The notes: a model not told the origin generated them from the sequence alone. A stretch of 64,000 nt of DNA from DATCJA01 sp963734635 (GCA_963734635.1 CAVTIA010000003.1:62001-126000), one strand, 5' to 3'. Positions 34,124-42,109 are shown, numbered from the stretch's first letter. A program made the numbers and translations.

Positions 34124-35119
34124 AAGCCGAAACAACCGGCGGGCGTTGTGTTCGTAGATCCTGGCCTTGTCCTCCAAAGACAGGTCGATCTCTTCCATGG
34201 CCTGCAGAGCAACCTCGACGTACTTCACGCCCCCCTGCGTGTCGAATGGCATGTCGGTCCCGAACATGACGCGGTCCACGCCGAAGAAGTCGATCCCGCA
34301 TCGCAGCGCGGGAACCGATCCGATCGTGATCGTGTCGGCATAGAAATCATGAAAGTACGCCTGCGGATGTTTCGCGAGCATGATCGGTTCGTTGCGAGTG
34401 CGTGCGGCCTTGAGAAACTTGTCGTATCCCTCGCGGATCCGCTCCGATGCGTACGGCGCAAACCCGCCCAGATGATGAGTGATGATCTTGATCCGGGGAT
34501 GGCGGTCGAACACGCCCGAGAAGACCAATCGGGTCATCGCAGAGCACGTGTCGTACAGCCATCCGATGATGCGCCACGCATCGAAGCGGCTGACGCTCTC
34601 GGCCGGATAGTCGGCGCGATCGGGTCCGCGCACCGGGTGGAGCAGGATCGGGACATCGAGCGCGGCGATCCGATCGAACAGCGGCATGAACTGCGGATCG
34701 TCCAGCGGGCGTCCCTGCACGTCGGTGTAGACCTGCACACCGACAAAGCCCAGTTGGCGGACAGCTCGATCGAGCTCCGCGATCGCAGCGTCGACGTCGT
34801 TCAGCGGCACGCATGCAGCGGCGCCGGCGAACCGGTCGGGATATCGGGCCACGAGGGCCGCCATCTCGTCGTTCGCAATGCGCGAGAGCTCGAGCGCCTC
34901 CGTGGGCCCCGCAAGCTGCTCGACGGGAGGATTCGCCGTGTTGACGATCTGCACGTATCCGTCGCCGGCGATGTCCATTGCTCGGAAGCGTGCATCCAGG
35001 TCGAATAGAGCAGGGATGGTGCGTTCCTGATCCTGCAGACGCATCTGAGGGGGCGCAACCTTGAGTCGTGCGTCGCGGAACCCCGGGGTGACGATGTGAT
35101 TGAAGACGTCGATCTTCAT
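34112..35119 (-). CDS. amidohydrolase-family protein, ACMSD-like metal-dependent decarboxylase/hydrolase
   Basis: Encodes 335 residues. The fold matches amidohydrolase_2: MKIDVFNHIVTPGF, FAGAACVPLNDVDAAIAELDRAV, GFVGVQVYTDVQGRPLDDPQFMPLFDRIAALDVPILLHPVRG, IKIITHHLGGFAPY and FFGVDRVMFGTDMPFDTQGG. Relatives include 2-amino-3-carboxymuconate-6-semialdehyde decarboxylase and other zinc-dependent decarboxylases of aromatic breakdown. The usual first His of the N-terminal HxH is a Phe here (FNH), as in some subfamilies. The gene is inverted and sits between the Mo and FAD subunit genes of one hydroxylase, with REP-like hairpins at both ends. Confidence 0.85.
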   Translation of the reverse strand: MKIDVFNHIVTPGFRDARLKVAPPQMRLQDQERTIPALFDLDARFRAMDIAGDGYVQIVNTANPPVEQLAGPTEALELSRIANDEMAALVARYPDRFAGAAACVPLNDVDAAIAELDRAVRQLGFVGVQVYTDVQGRPLDDPQFMPLFDRIAALDVPILLHPVRGPDRADYPAESVSRFDAWRIIGWLYDTCSAMTRLVFSGVFDRHPRIKIITHHLGGFAPYASERIREGYDKFLKAARTRNEPIMLAKHPQAYFHDFYADTITIGSVPALRCGIDFFGVDRVMFGTDMPFDTQGGVKYVEVALQAMEEIDLSLEDKARIYEHNARRLFRLGGS

Positions 35120-35120
35120 A

Positions 35121-35177
35121 GTAGGCAGTAGTCGGTAGGCAGTAGGCAGTGGTAGCCGGAGGTCTTCAGACCTCCGG
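35121..35177. repeat. TAGGCAG-type tandem plus REP-like hairpin
   Basis: GTAGGCAGTAGTCGGTAGGCAGTAGGCAGT is a tandem of TAGGCAG units. It is followed at 35152-35177 by GTAG and the arms CCGGAGGTC and GACCTCCGG around TTCA. It lies between the divergent amidohydrolase and FAD-subunit genes. Confidence 0.7.
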
Positions 35178-35190
35178 GACGAGGTAACGA

Positions 35191-36081
35191 GTGTATCCCG
35201 CAGAGTTCGAATATTTTGTGCCGCAAACGCTTGACGAGGCCGTCCAGCTGCTCAATCGCTATGGACCGGAGGCCAAGGTTCTGGCCGGCGGGCAAAGCCT
35301 GCTGCCAATGATGAAGCTGCGGATCGCGAGCCCGCGATACCTGATCGACATCAACAGGGTCGAGGGATTGGACCGTCTGCACTGCGAAGACGACCGGCTG
35401 GTCATCGGGGCATTGTGTCGACACGCTGACATCGGCGCATCGCGTGTTGTCCGGGACCGTTTGCCAATCCTCTCCGACGCCGCAGCTCTCACCGCCGACG
35501 TGCAGGTGCGCAATCGCGGCACCGTGGCCGGCAGCGTGGCGCACGCCGATCCGGCGGGCGACTGGCCAGCCGCACTCATGGCGCTCGACACCGAAGTCAT
35601 GATCACAGGCCTGAATGGTGTACGCAGCCTGTCGCTGGATGCCTTTATCGTCGATGCGTACACCACGTCGCTGGAAGATGCCGAAATCGTAAGCGGCCTT
35701 TCCGTCCGCCTGCCACCCATACCCGCTGGCGGAGCGTACGTGAAGTTCGAAAAGCGAGCAGGCGACTTTGCCGTGGCGAGCATCGGTGTTCAGCTGGAGC
35801 TCGATGGCGAACGCTGCGAGAAGGTTGCCGTCAGCCTCGGTGCGCTAGGCGTCAGACCGATTCGTGCGGGAACGGCCGAACAGATCCTCGTCGGAAAGAC
35901 GCCCGCACCCGACGTGCTGCGCGAGGCAGAACGACTTGTTTGCGAGGCGGCGCAGCCATTCGAGGACACGCGCGGATCGGTCGAGTACAAGCGTCATCTC
36001 GCGGGCGTGCTTTTCCGTCGCGCATTCGACATCGCCCTCGATCGAGCGCGCGGCCTCGAGCGAGAAACAGTTCACGTGTAA
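35191..36081 (+). CDS. FAD-binding subunit of a xanthine-dehydrogenase-family hydroxylase
   Basis: GTG 35191 starts a 296-residue protein with the family pattern EYFVPQTLDEAVQLLNRYGPEAKVLAGGQSLLPMMKLR (FAD-binding AGGxSLLP), VQVRNRGTVAGSVAHADPAGDWPAALMAL (second FAD motif), and a C-terminal domain ending GSVEYKRHLAGVLFRRAF. It transfers electrons from the 2Fe-2S subunit to an acceptor. Its partners are most likely the proteins at 31160 and 31627. A CoxG-like gene follows after 85 bases, as in other hydroxylase operons. Confidence 0.9.
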   Translation: MYPAEFEYFVPQTLDEAVQLLNRYGPEAKVLAGGQSLLPMMKLRIASPRYLIDINRVEGLDRLHCEDDRLVIGALCRHADIGASRVVRDRLPILSDAAALTADVQVRNRGTVAGSVAHADPAGDWPAALMALDTEVMITGLNGVRSLSLDAFIVDAYTTSLEDAEIVSGLSVRLPPIPAGGAYVKFEKRAGDFAVASIGVQLELDGERCEKVAVSLGALGVRPIRAGTAEQILVGKTPAPDVLREAERLVCEAAQPFEDTRGSVEYKRHLAGVLFRRAFDIALDRARGLERETVHV

Positions 36082-36166
36082 GTGTTTTCTGGTAACGCTG
36101 ACGCACCAGGCATTGCGCAGAAAAACAAGTCTCGCGCGTTAGCGCCACAAAGGGGACGTTGGCGGG

Positions 36167-36643
36167 ATGCGGTTAGACGGTCAATTCAATGTGAAGGCGG
36201 AACCAGCCGAGGTGTATGCATTTCTTACCGATCCTCGGAAGGTGAGCAGCCATCTGCCGGATGTTACCAACGTGGACATCCAGGACAACGATCATTTCAC
36301 GGTGACTGCGCGCGTAGGCGTTTCGCACATCCGGGGGACGATGATCGTCAAGCTCGCAATCCGGGATCGCCGGCCACCCGTGAGCACGACCATCGTCGGT
36401 CAGGGGTCCGGTCTGGCAAGCGTTGTGGACCTCGTGACGAGTTTCAGGCTCGAGCCGGCCGGCGCTGTGGAGACCGTGGTCCACTGGCAGGGGGAAGTCA
36501 CGATTTCGGGGAAGATCGCCGCGTTTGGGCCCCAGGGCCTGCTCGAGCGGCTCGCTCGCAGGAACATCGACACGTTCGTCGAGGGCATCAGAAAGGGGCT
36601 CGAGGCACAGGCCGCCGTCGCGACGCCTAGAGTGTCTTCTTGA
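36167..36643 (+). CDS. CoxG/SRPBCC-family protein
   Basis: The 158-residue protein begins MRLDGQFNVKAEPAEVYAFLTDPRKVSSHLPDVTNVDIQDN, the typical start of CoxG-like carbon monoxide dehydrogenase accessory proteins (ligand-binding helix-grip fold). It continues with THWQGEVTISG-like strands and a C-terminal helix LLERLARRNIDTFVEGIRKGLE. CoxG-type proteins are encoded with molybdenum hydroxylases and are thought to help membrane attachment or assembly. It follows the FAD subunit. A second member is at 59554. Confidence 0.83.
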   Translation: MRLDGQFNVKAEPAEVYAFLTDPRKVSSHLPDVTNVDIQDNDHFTVTARVGVSHIRGTMIVKLAIRDRRPPVSTTIVGQGSGLASVVDLVTSFRLEPAGAVETVVHWQGEVTISGKIAAFGPQGLLERLARRNIDTFVEGIRKGLEAQAAVATPRVSS

Positions 36644-36721
36644 CGTACCGGCGAATCGCACCGACAATTCGCGCTGGGTCTTATCCCTTTCCCGTCTGAA
36701 CAACTCGCGCGGAGGTGTGTC

Positions 36722-37123
36722 ATGAAAATCAGGGCCGTTCTCCTCGTCGTCGGCGTTGGTTTACTCCTGGCCGTCCGGCCGGTTATCGCCCACCACGCGT
36801 TTGCGGCGGAATTCGACGCCGAAAAACCCGTCAAGCTCACCGGCTCCGTCACCAAGCTCGATTGGACCAATCCTCACGCCTGGATCTACATCGACGTGAA
36901 GGACGATGGGGGCAAGGTGGCCAACTGGGGGTTCGAGCTGGCGAGCCCGAACGGCCTGATGCGCTCGGGCTGGACGCGGTTTTCGCTCAAACCCGGCGAC
37001 CTCGTCACGATCGAGGGTAGCCGGGCCAAGAACGGATCGACCAATGCGAACGCCCAGGTGATTACGATGGGGAGCACGGGTCAGAAGCTGTTCTCGGGGG
37101 CGAATCCCCAGGCGCCACAGTAA
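36722..37123 (+). CDS. DUF6152-type small secreted protein
   Basis: ATG 36722 follows GCGGAGGTG at 36709-36717. The signal peptide is IRAVLLVVGVGLLLAVRPVIA. The mature protein starts HHAFAAEFDAEKPVKLTGSVTKLDWTNPHAWIYIDVKDDGG and has FELASPNGLMRSGWTRFSLKPGD. 133 residues, intact. A B-like secreted gene follows 11 bases later, the same pairing seen at 19344/19808. Confidence 0.8.
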   Translation: MKIRAVLLVVGVGLLLAVRPVIAHHAFAAEFDAEKPVKLTGSVTKLDWTNPHAWIYIDVKDDGGKVANWGFELASPNGLMRSGWTRFSLKPGDLVTIEGSRAKNGSTNANAQVITMGSTGQKLFSGANPQAPQ

Positions 37124-37134
37124 CGGGGGCTGTC

Positions 37135-37983
37135 GTGAAGCGCCCGTGCACCGCCTTGGTGCTGGCGGCGATCGTTACGGCCTGCCCGGCATTGATGTCA
37201 GCGCAGTGGGCGCTGCGTCCTGGGCCGGGTGTGCCGAAAGGGGCCGACGGCAAGCCGAACCTCACCGCACCCGCGCCGCGGACGGCCGACGGGAAGGCCG
37301 ATCTGTCCGGCATCTGGATGCGGACGACACGTACAGAGAAGCCGGGCAGCGCGCCGGCGGGCCAGCCGCCGCTGGCGACGATGGGCAACATCGGCGCGGG
37401 CTTCAAGGACGAGTTGCCGTATCAGCCTTGGGCGGCCGAGCTCGTCAAGAAGCGCACGGGCGGCTACGACAACCCCGACGCGCTGTGTCTCCCGCAGGGC
37501 CCGGGGCAGTTTCACAACGACCCGCAGCCGCGTGAGATCGTCCAGCTCTCGCAAAAGACCCTGATCGTCCACGAGTCGAACTATATGCTGCGGACGATCT
37601 ACACCGACGGCCGCCGCCCGCCGAAGCTGGGTGAGCCACAGCCCTACTGGCACGGCTATTCGGTTGGCCGGTGGGAGGGCGACACGCTCGTGGTCGAGAC
37701 GAACAACTTCCGCGGCGTGCAGGGGGGCAACCCGGGCGATGGGTGGCTCGATTCGCGTGGTAGTCCGTTCACCGACGCGCTCCAGATGACCGAGCGAATC
37801 CGGCGCGTGAACTTCGGCAACCTGCACATCGACGTCACCATCAACGACCCGAAGGCCTATTCACGGCCGTTCACGGTGCGGATGGAACAGGTGATCGTGG
37901 CCGACGGCTCCCAGATGATCGAGTTCATCTGCCACGAGAACCAGATGTTCCTGAAGATGACGGGACGGGAGCCGCTCAAATAA
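37135..37983 (+). CDS. secreted protein of unknown function, family B-like
   Basis: GTG 37135 starts 11 bases after the DUF6152 stop, so the two are probably cotranscribed. A signal peptide (LVLAAIVTACPALMSAQ) precedes ADGKADLSGIWMRT, CLPQGPGQFHNDPQPREIVQLSQKTLIVHESNYMLRTIYTDGR, GYSVGRWEGDTLVVETNNFRG and a C-terminal MIEFICHENQMFL that parallels YEFACHEQNY in family A. It links families A and B. 282 residues, intact. Function unknown. Confidence 0.78.
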   Translation: MKRPCTALVLAAIVTACPALMSAQWALRPGPGVPKGADGKPNLTAPAPRTADGKADLSGIWMRTTRTEKPGSAPAGQPPLATMGNIGAGFKDELPYQPWAAELVKKRTGGYDNPDALCLPQGPGQFHNDPQPREIVQLSQKTLIVHESNYMLRTIYTDGRRPPKLGEPQPYWHGYSVGRWEGDTLVVETNNFRGVQGGNPGDGWLDSRGSPFTDALQMTERIRRVNFGNLHIDVTINDPKAYSRPFTVRMEQVIVADGSQMIEFICHENQMFLKMTGREPLK

Positions 37984-38062
37984 CCCACAAGGCACAAGTC
38001 ACAAGGCTCAAGTCACAACGTACTTTTGTGACTTGTGCCTTGTCCCTTGTGACCTGAATCGG
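37984..38062. repeat. low-complexity inverted repeat (CAAGTCACAAG / CTTGTGCCTTGTCCCTTGTGAC)
   Basis: ACAAGGCACAAGTCACAAGG faces GTGACTTGTGCCTTGTCCCTTGTGAC around a short spacer. It lies between convergent genes, like the related element at 24973-25058, and could act as a bidirectional terminator. Confidence 0.7.
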
Positions 38063-38063
38063 G

Positions 38064-38453
38064 CTACTTCTGCAACAGAGGAATACTCGCCGCCGCCGGC
38101 GGCGCCGGGCGCGACTGCAGGTATGCGTAGATGTGCGCCAGGTCAGCGTTCGGAAGCACCTTTTCCGTGTACGGTGGCATCTGGTTGGTCGGCTTCCGAA
38201 CGTACCCGGTGATGACTCCGAGGGAAAGGTTCCGCCCGGCGAGCCGCGGGCCCGCCGCACCGCCTTGACCTTCGTACCCGTGGCACTGCCAGCAGCCGAC
38301 ACTCACCCACAACTTCTTGCCGGTTTCAGCGTTCCCCGCCGGAGCTGCCTGGGGCGCCGGCTTGGCGCCGGCCGTCTGTTCCTGGGCCCGCGTTGACACA
38401 GCGAGGCCGAGTGCCACGACGAACACCAGGCCGCTCACAGACATTGCCTTCAT
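38064..38453 (-). CDS. small secreted c-type cytochrome
   Basis: ATG 38453 is chosen over a longer frame whose first codons fall in a REP-like hairpin. The signal peptide is SVSGLVFVVALGLAVSTRAQ. The 129-residue protein has one haem-binding motif CWQCH at Cys54-His58 and a candidate axial Met in TNQMPPYTEK. YEGQGGAAGPRLAGRNLS and LAHIYAYLQS are typical of monohaem class I cytochromes c. It is downstream of the Tat-exported ThDP enzyme on the same strand and may be its electron acceptor. Confidence 0.87.
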   Translation of the reverse strand: MKAMSVSGLVFVVALGLAVSTRAQEQTAGAKPAPQAAPAGNAETGKKLWVSVGCWQCHGYEGQGGAAGPRLAGRNLSLGVITGYVRKPTNQMPPYTEKVLPNADLAHIYAYLQSRPAPPAAASIPLLQK

Positions 38454-38472
38454 GTATGTATCCCCAACAGCG

Positions 38473-38576
38473 GTCCGGCTGAAGCCGGACACTACGACAG
38501 GCGAACCGGAGGCCTGCCCTTCGACTTTGCTCAGGGCACCCCGAGCATCGTCGAGGGGTGAAGGCCTCCGGCTACC
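38473..38576. repeat. REP-like hairpin and a larger palindromic element
   Basis: GTCCGGC-TGAA-GCCGGAC ends with ACTAC at 38495. A second palindrome runs from CCGGAGGCCT (38506) to AGGCCTCCGGCTACC (38576), and its interior contains CCCTTCGACTTTGCTCAGGGC. It lies between the ThDP enzyme and cytochrome genes. Confidence 0.65.
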
Positions 38577-38588
38577 AGTGCATACCGC

Positions 38589-40541
38589 CTACCGCGGCTG
38601 CGTGACCACGTCGACGAGCGCAGGCTCGCCCTTCTTGACGACTGCGAGCGCCCGCTGCAGCGCGGGACCGAGATCGCGGGCGTTTGCGATCGGCCCTTCC
38701 GCATAGACGCCCATACCCTGCGCGATCTTCGCGAAGTCCACGTTCGGGTTATCGAGCGTCGTCCCGATATTCCAGTTCGTGATGCCCCGTTGATGGCGGT
38801 TGGCCATTCGCTGGATGTGCATGACTTCCTGGTGGTACCCGCGGTTGTTGTGCATCACCGTCAGCAACGGAATCTTGTGATGCGCCGCGGTCCACAGCAC
38901 ACCCGGGGCGTAGAGCATGTCGCCGTCGCCCTGGATGTTCACCGACAGGCGACCGTACTTCTTGTTGGCAAGCGCGCCGCCCACAGCCGCTGGAGCTCCG
39001 TAACCGACGCCGGCGCCGCCGGAGTCTCCCAGGTGCCGATAGTGCTTGTCGAAGTCCCACAGCCGGAAGGCCCAGCCGCTGGTGTTACCGCTGTCGGCCA
39101 CGAGCGACCAGTCCTCTGTCCTGATCTGCGCCCAGATTTCGGCGGTCATGCGCGCGGTGCTGATCGGTGAGGCGTCCCACGCGTGCGTGGCTTCAGCGCG
39201 CGCGCCTTCCTTCGCCCGCGCGTGCGCCTGCTCGAGCCGCGTCCGGCGTTCGGCGAACGCGGTGCGGCGGTCGGCGGTGACCAGTTTCTTGACGGCTTCA
39301 GTGAGCGCAGGCAGCGTGGCTTCCGCGTCGGCTGCCATGGCGACATCGATCTCGGGGTACCGCTGGAAGTCCTGGAAGTTGCTCTTCGTGTACAGGTCGA
39401 CAGCCGTGATGCTGATGAGCCGCGTCCCGGGGCGAATACGCGACCGCGACGACCGGTGCAGTGAATCGCGGAACGCGTTCACGGTTCCCCAGAAATCGGT
39501 CAGTTCGAGGCCAAGAATCACATCGGCGTTCGCGATCAGCTGTCCGCCACCTTCGCTCTGATTGAGCGGATGCTGCGACGGGAAGTTCATGCGACCGTGC
39601 TGATCGATGACCGGCGCCTGCAGCGCCTCCGCCAGTTCAACGAGGTTCGCAATGCCCTTGGGCGTGCGCGCGAGGCGATCGGCGACGATCACCGGGTTCT
39701 GTGCGTTGACGAGCAGCCGCGCGGCTTCGGCGACGGCCCCGGAGTCGCCCTGCGGCGGCGTGGCCATCGTGAGCTTCGGGACGCGCAAGCGAGAGGCCAC
39801 TTCGCCTGGTATCGGATCCTCCTGCAGGCCGCCGTCGAGGACGACCAGCACAGGCATCATGGGCGGCGTCATTGCAATCTTGTAGGCCCGTACAGCCGAT
39901 TCGGCGAAGTGGGGAAGCGATATCGGGTTGTCGTCCCACTTGGTGAAGTCACGAACCATGGACGCGGCGTCCTGCACGCTGTGCGCCCACTCCACACCCG
40001 GGCGCCGCATCGTTGCGTCCAGAGAGTTACCAGCGAGGATGTACACAGGTACGCGGTCGCAGTATGCGTTGTAGATCGCCATCGCGGCATGCTGAAGGCC
40101 GACCGTGCCGTGGCAGAGCACCGCCATCGGCTTTCCTTCCACCTTGAAGTAGGCGTGGGCCATTGCGACCGACGACTCTTCGTGGCAGCAGGTGAGGAAC
40201 TCCGGCATCTTGTTGCCGCCGTAGTTGATGATCGACTCGTGGATGCCGCGGAAGCTCGAGCCGGGATTCGAGGCGACGTACTCGATGTTCAGCGACTTGA
40301 GGACGTCGACCATGAAGTCGCCCCCCGGTCGATCTGTAGTGAGCTCGTCGGCGACCACAGCCGGTGGGTCGGCTTCGCGAGCAGCCGCAGGCGCCGCCGG
40401 GGCACGCGGCCCCTGGGTGGCCGAGGCCGGCGATGCCGCCTGAGCGGCAGCGGCAACCGAATCGGGGACAAGTGCCGCAGCGCCGGTGACAGCCGCGCCC
40501 TTCAGAAAGTTTCGACGATCCACGGAACGCTTGCTGGACAT
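38589..40541 (-). CDS. Tat-exported thiamine-diphosphate-dependent enzyme (acetolactate synthase/benzoylformate decarboxylase superfamily)
   Basis: Encodes 650 residues. The N-terminus has a twin-arginine signal (RRNFLKG, residues 9-15, followed by a hydrophobic Ala-rich stretch). The ThDP fold is complete: a pyrimidine-binding domain with the catalytic Glu at about 121 (HEESSVAMAHAY), a central domain, and a ThDP-binding domain with GDGDML at 538 and NN at 565-566. The reaction could be decarboxylation, carboligation or oxidation of a 2-oxo acid. Export by Tat as a folded, cofactor-loaded enzyme is unusual for this superfamily. A cytochrome c gene follows, which suggests an oxidative reaction in the periplasm. 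Confidence 0.87.
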   Translation of the reverse strand: MSSKRSVDRRNFLKGAAVTGAAALVPDSVAAAAQAASPASATQGPRAPAAPAAAREADPPAVVADELTTDRPGGDFMVDVLKSLNIEYVASNPGSSFRGIHESIINYGGNKMPEFLTCCHEESSVAMAHAYFKVEGKPMAVLCHGTVGLQHAAMAIYNAYCDRVPVYILAGNSLDATMRRPGVEWAHSVQDAASMVRDFTKWDDNPISLPHFAESAVRAYKIAMTPPMMPVLVVLDGGLQEDPIPGEVASRLRVPKLTMATPPQGDSGAVAEAARLLVNAQNPVIVADRLARTPKGIANLVELAEALQAPVIDQHGRMNFPSQHPLNQSEGGGQLIANADVILGLELTDFWGTVNAFRDSLHRSSRSRIRPGTRLISITAVDLYTKSNFQDFQRYPEIDVAMAADAEATLPALTEAVKKLVTADRRTAFAERRTRLEQAHARAKEGARAEATHAWDASPISTARMTAEIWAQIRTEDWSLVADSGNTSGWAFRLWDFDKHYRHLGDSGGAGVGYGAPAAVGGALANKKYGRLSVNIQGDGDMLYAPGVLWTAAHHKIPLLTVMHNNRGYHQEVMHIQRMANRHQRGITNWNIGTTLDNPNVDFAKIAQGMGVYAEGPIANARDLGPALQRALAVVKKGEPALVDVVTQPR

Positions 40542-40555
40542 AGCGTCTCCTTATG

Positions 40556-40650
40556 AACCTGTGAACGACCCCATGAACCCTTGCACCGTGAACCGGTGAA
40601 CCGGCACCCGAGGACCTCTGGGCACCAGAGCACCCGTGAACCTATAAAGT
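40556..40650. repeat. low-complexity repeat (GTGAACC units)
   Basis: At least five GTGAACC/ATGAACC-type units lie in the gap between the MFS gene and the ThDP enzyme gene. Unlike the other low-complexity elements, no clean hairpin is obvious, except a small CTCTGGGCACCAGAG palindrome near 40616-40630. Confidence 0.5.
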
Positions 40651-40663
40651 CCCGGAAAGTTTA

Positions 40664-42109
40664 CTACGGAGCAATGTCTTCCAGCCGCCGATTACGGGTC
40701 TCGAGCATCCGCGTGGCGGTAAGCCCGCCAACCACTCCGGCCGCCGCAAACATCATGAAGACGGCGGCGGTCCCGCGTGCGGCGACCAGATAACCCACCA
40801 GCAGCGGGCCGGCCGCCGACGCCAGCCTCAACCAGCATGTGGCGAGCCCGGTGCCGATGGCGCGCATGCGCGTCGGGTAGATCTCCGGCGTGTAGAGATA
40901 GAGCACCGTATTGGCCGAGCCGACGATGCCGTAGCTCAGGGTGACGAACGCGATGACGGCGGCAACCGAGCCGCTGGCAGCGGAGCCGAGCGCGCCAAGC
41001 AGCAACGCGCCGGCGATGAAACACGCTGTCATCCACCGGCGACGCCCGATCCGGTCGATGGTGAACGCACAGCCGAGCAGAATGACGACCTGCGCGACGT
41101 TGGTCAGCGTGCCCGCGCGCAGTGCCTGGTCCAGGCTCAGACCGTACACGCGGTTGTACAGCGTGGGCATCCAGTTGTTCAGCCCGTTCGTAATGAAGTA
41201 CGCGCATGCCCACAGGGTCCACGCGGTCGTCGTGCGACTGCGATAAGTGGGCGACAGCAGCTCGGTCCAGCGGGTGCGGATGCGGTCGTGGCCGATGCGC
41301 TCTTGGCCTGTATGATCGCGGTAGCCGGAGACCTTTAGGTCTCCGGTCGCGGAGGCCTGAAGGCCTCCGCCTACCGTCGATCGAACCTTCGTGCCCTTCG
41401 TGGTCCCGGATTCGATCTCCTCGATAATCGCTTCCGCTTCCTGCAGCCGTCCTTGTGTAATCAGCCATCGCGGCGACTCGCGGAGCCGCAGCAGGAGCGC
41501 CGCAATTACGAGACCGGGAATGCCCCCAATCAGAAACATGACCTGCCAGCCGAGCGTTGGGACAATCAGCGCACCAATCTGGCCGGTCACCATCAGACCG
41601 ATTGGAAAGATCATCTCGTAGAGCAGGAAGAATCGACCGCGTCCCTGGGCCCTCGACAGCTCGTTGATGTACACCGCGGCAACCGGCACCTCACCGCCGA
41701 CGCCGATGCCCTGGATGAGGCGGAGGAGCAGCAGCAGGGGGAAGTTCCCCGCCAGCGCGCACGCGATGCTCATGACGGACATCAATGCCGTTGCGCCCGC
41801 GGCGCTCGGCACGCGCCCGTATCGCTCGGCAAGCGACCCGAAGATGAGCGCGCCGGCCAATTGTCCGAGGTAGCCGATGGCAATGAGCCAGCCAATCTGG
41901 ACGGCGGAGATATCCCACAGCCGCACGAGCACCGGCAGGACGAAGGCGAGCGAGAGCGCGTCGAACGCATCGAAGAACGTGGCGCTGCCCATGACGATAC
42001 GGGCGCGCAGATGCCACCGCGAGAAGGGCGCGCGCTCGAGCCGCGCGATGAGCTCAGCCCCGGCAGTCGAGGCGTGTGGCGCGCGCGTGGCCTCGACAGG
42101 CGATGTCAT
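40664..42109 (-). CDS. MFS transporter with an in-frame REP-element insertion
   Basis: ATG 42109 overlaps the stop of the upstream alpha/beta hydrolase (ATGA). The longer frame to 42358 is not likely coding. The 481-residue protein has 12 predicted helices and MFS signatures: FGSLAERYGRVPSAAG in loop 2-3 and LGCAFTIDRIGRRRWMTA in loop 8-9. The sequence GIGVGGEVPVAAVYINE and the match to sugar-porter/AAHS-type carriers suggest uptake of an organic acid or aromatic acid. The central loop carries about 18 extra codons (41321-41374) that are exactly a paired REP-like hairpin. The reading frame stays open through it. Confidence 0.87.
   Translation of the reverse strand: MTSPVEATRAPHASTAGAELIARLERAPFSRWHLRARIVMGSATFFDAFDALSLAFVLPVLVRLWDISAVQIGWLIAIGYLGQLAGALIFGSLAERYGRVPSAAGATALMSVMSIACALAGNFPLLLLLRLIQGIGVGGEVPVAAVYINELSRAQGRGRFFLLYEMIFPIGLMVTGQIGALIVPTLGWQVMFLIGGIPGLVIAALLLRLRESPRWLITQGRLQEAEAIIEEIESGTTKGTKVRSTVGGGLQASATGDLKVSGYRDHTGQERIGHDRIRTRWTELLSPTYRSRTTTAWTLWACAYFITNGLNNWMPTLYNRVYGLSLDQALRAGTLTNVAQVVILLGCAFTIDRIGRRRWMTACFIAGALLLGALGSAASGSVAAVIAFVTLSYGIVGSANTVLYLYTPEIYPTRMRAIGTGLATCWLRLASAAGPLLVGYLVAARGTAAVFMMFAAAGVVGGLTATRMLETRNRRLEDIAP
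41321..41374. repeat. paired REP-like hairpins inside the MFS gene
   Basis: 54 bases from GTAG to CTAC contain two perfect hairpins: CCGGAGACC-TTTA-GGTCTCCGG and CGGAGGCC-TGAA-GGCCTCCG. The length is a multiple of three, so the MFS reading frame is preserved. Confidence 0.8.

Noticed and set aside
31160..36643. Aerobic CO dehydrogenase (coxMSL) operon
   Set aside because: CoxG-like and hydroxylase subunits are present, but I do not see the CoxL signature AYXCSFR in the Mo subunit, and the context is transport and decarboxylation of organic acids.
39570..40556. Open + strand frame of about 328 codons opposite the ThDP enzyme
   Set aside because: Antisense shadow; the - strand enzyme has complete motifs.
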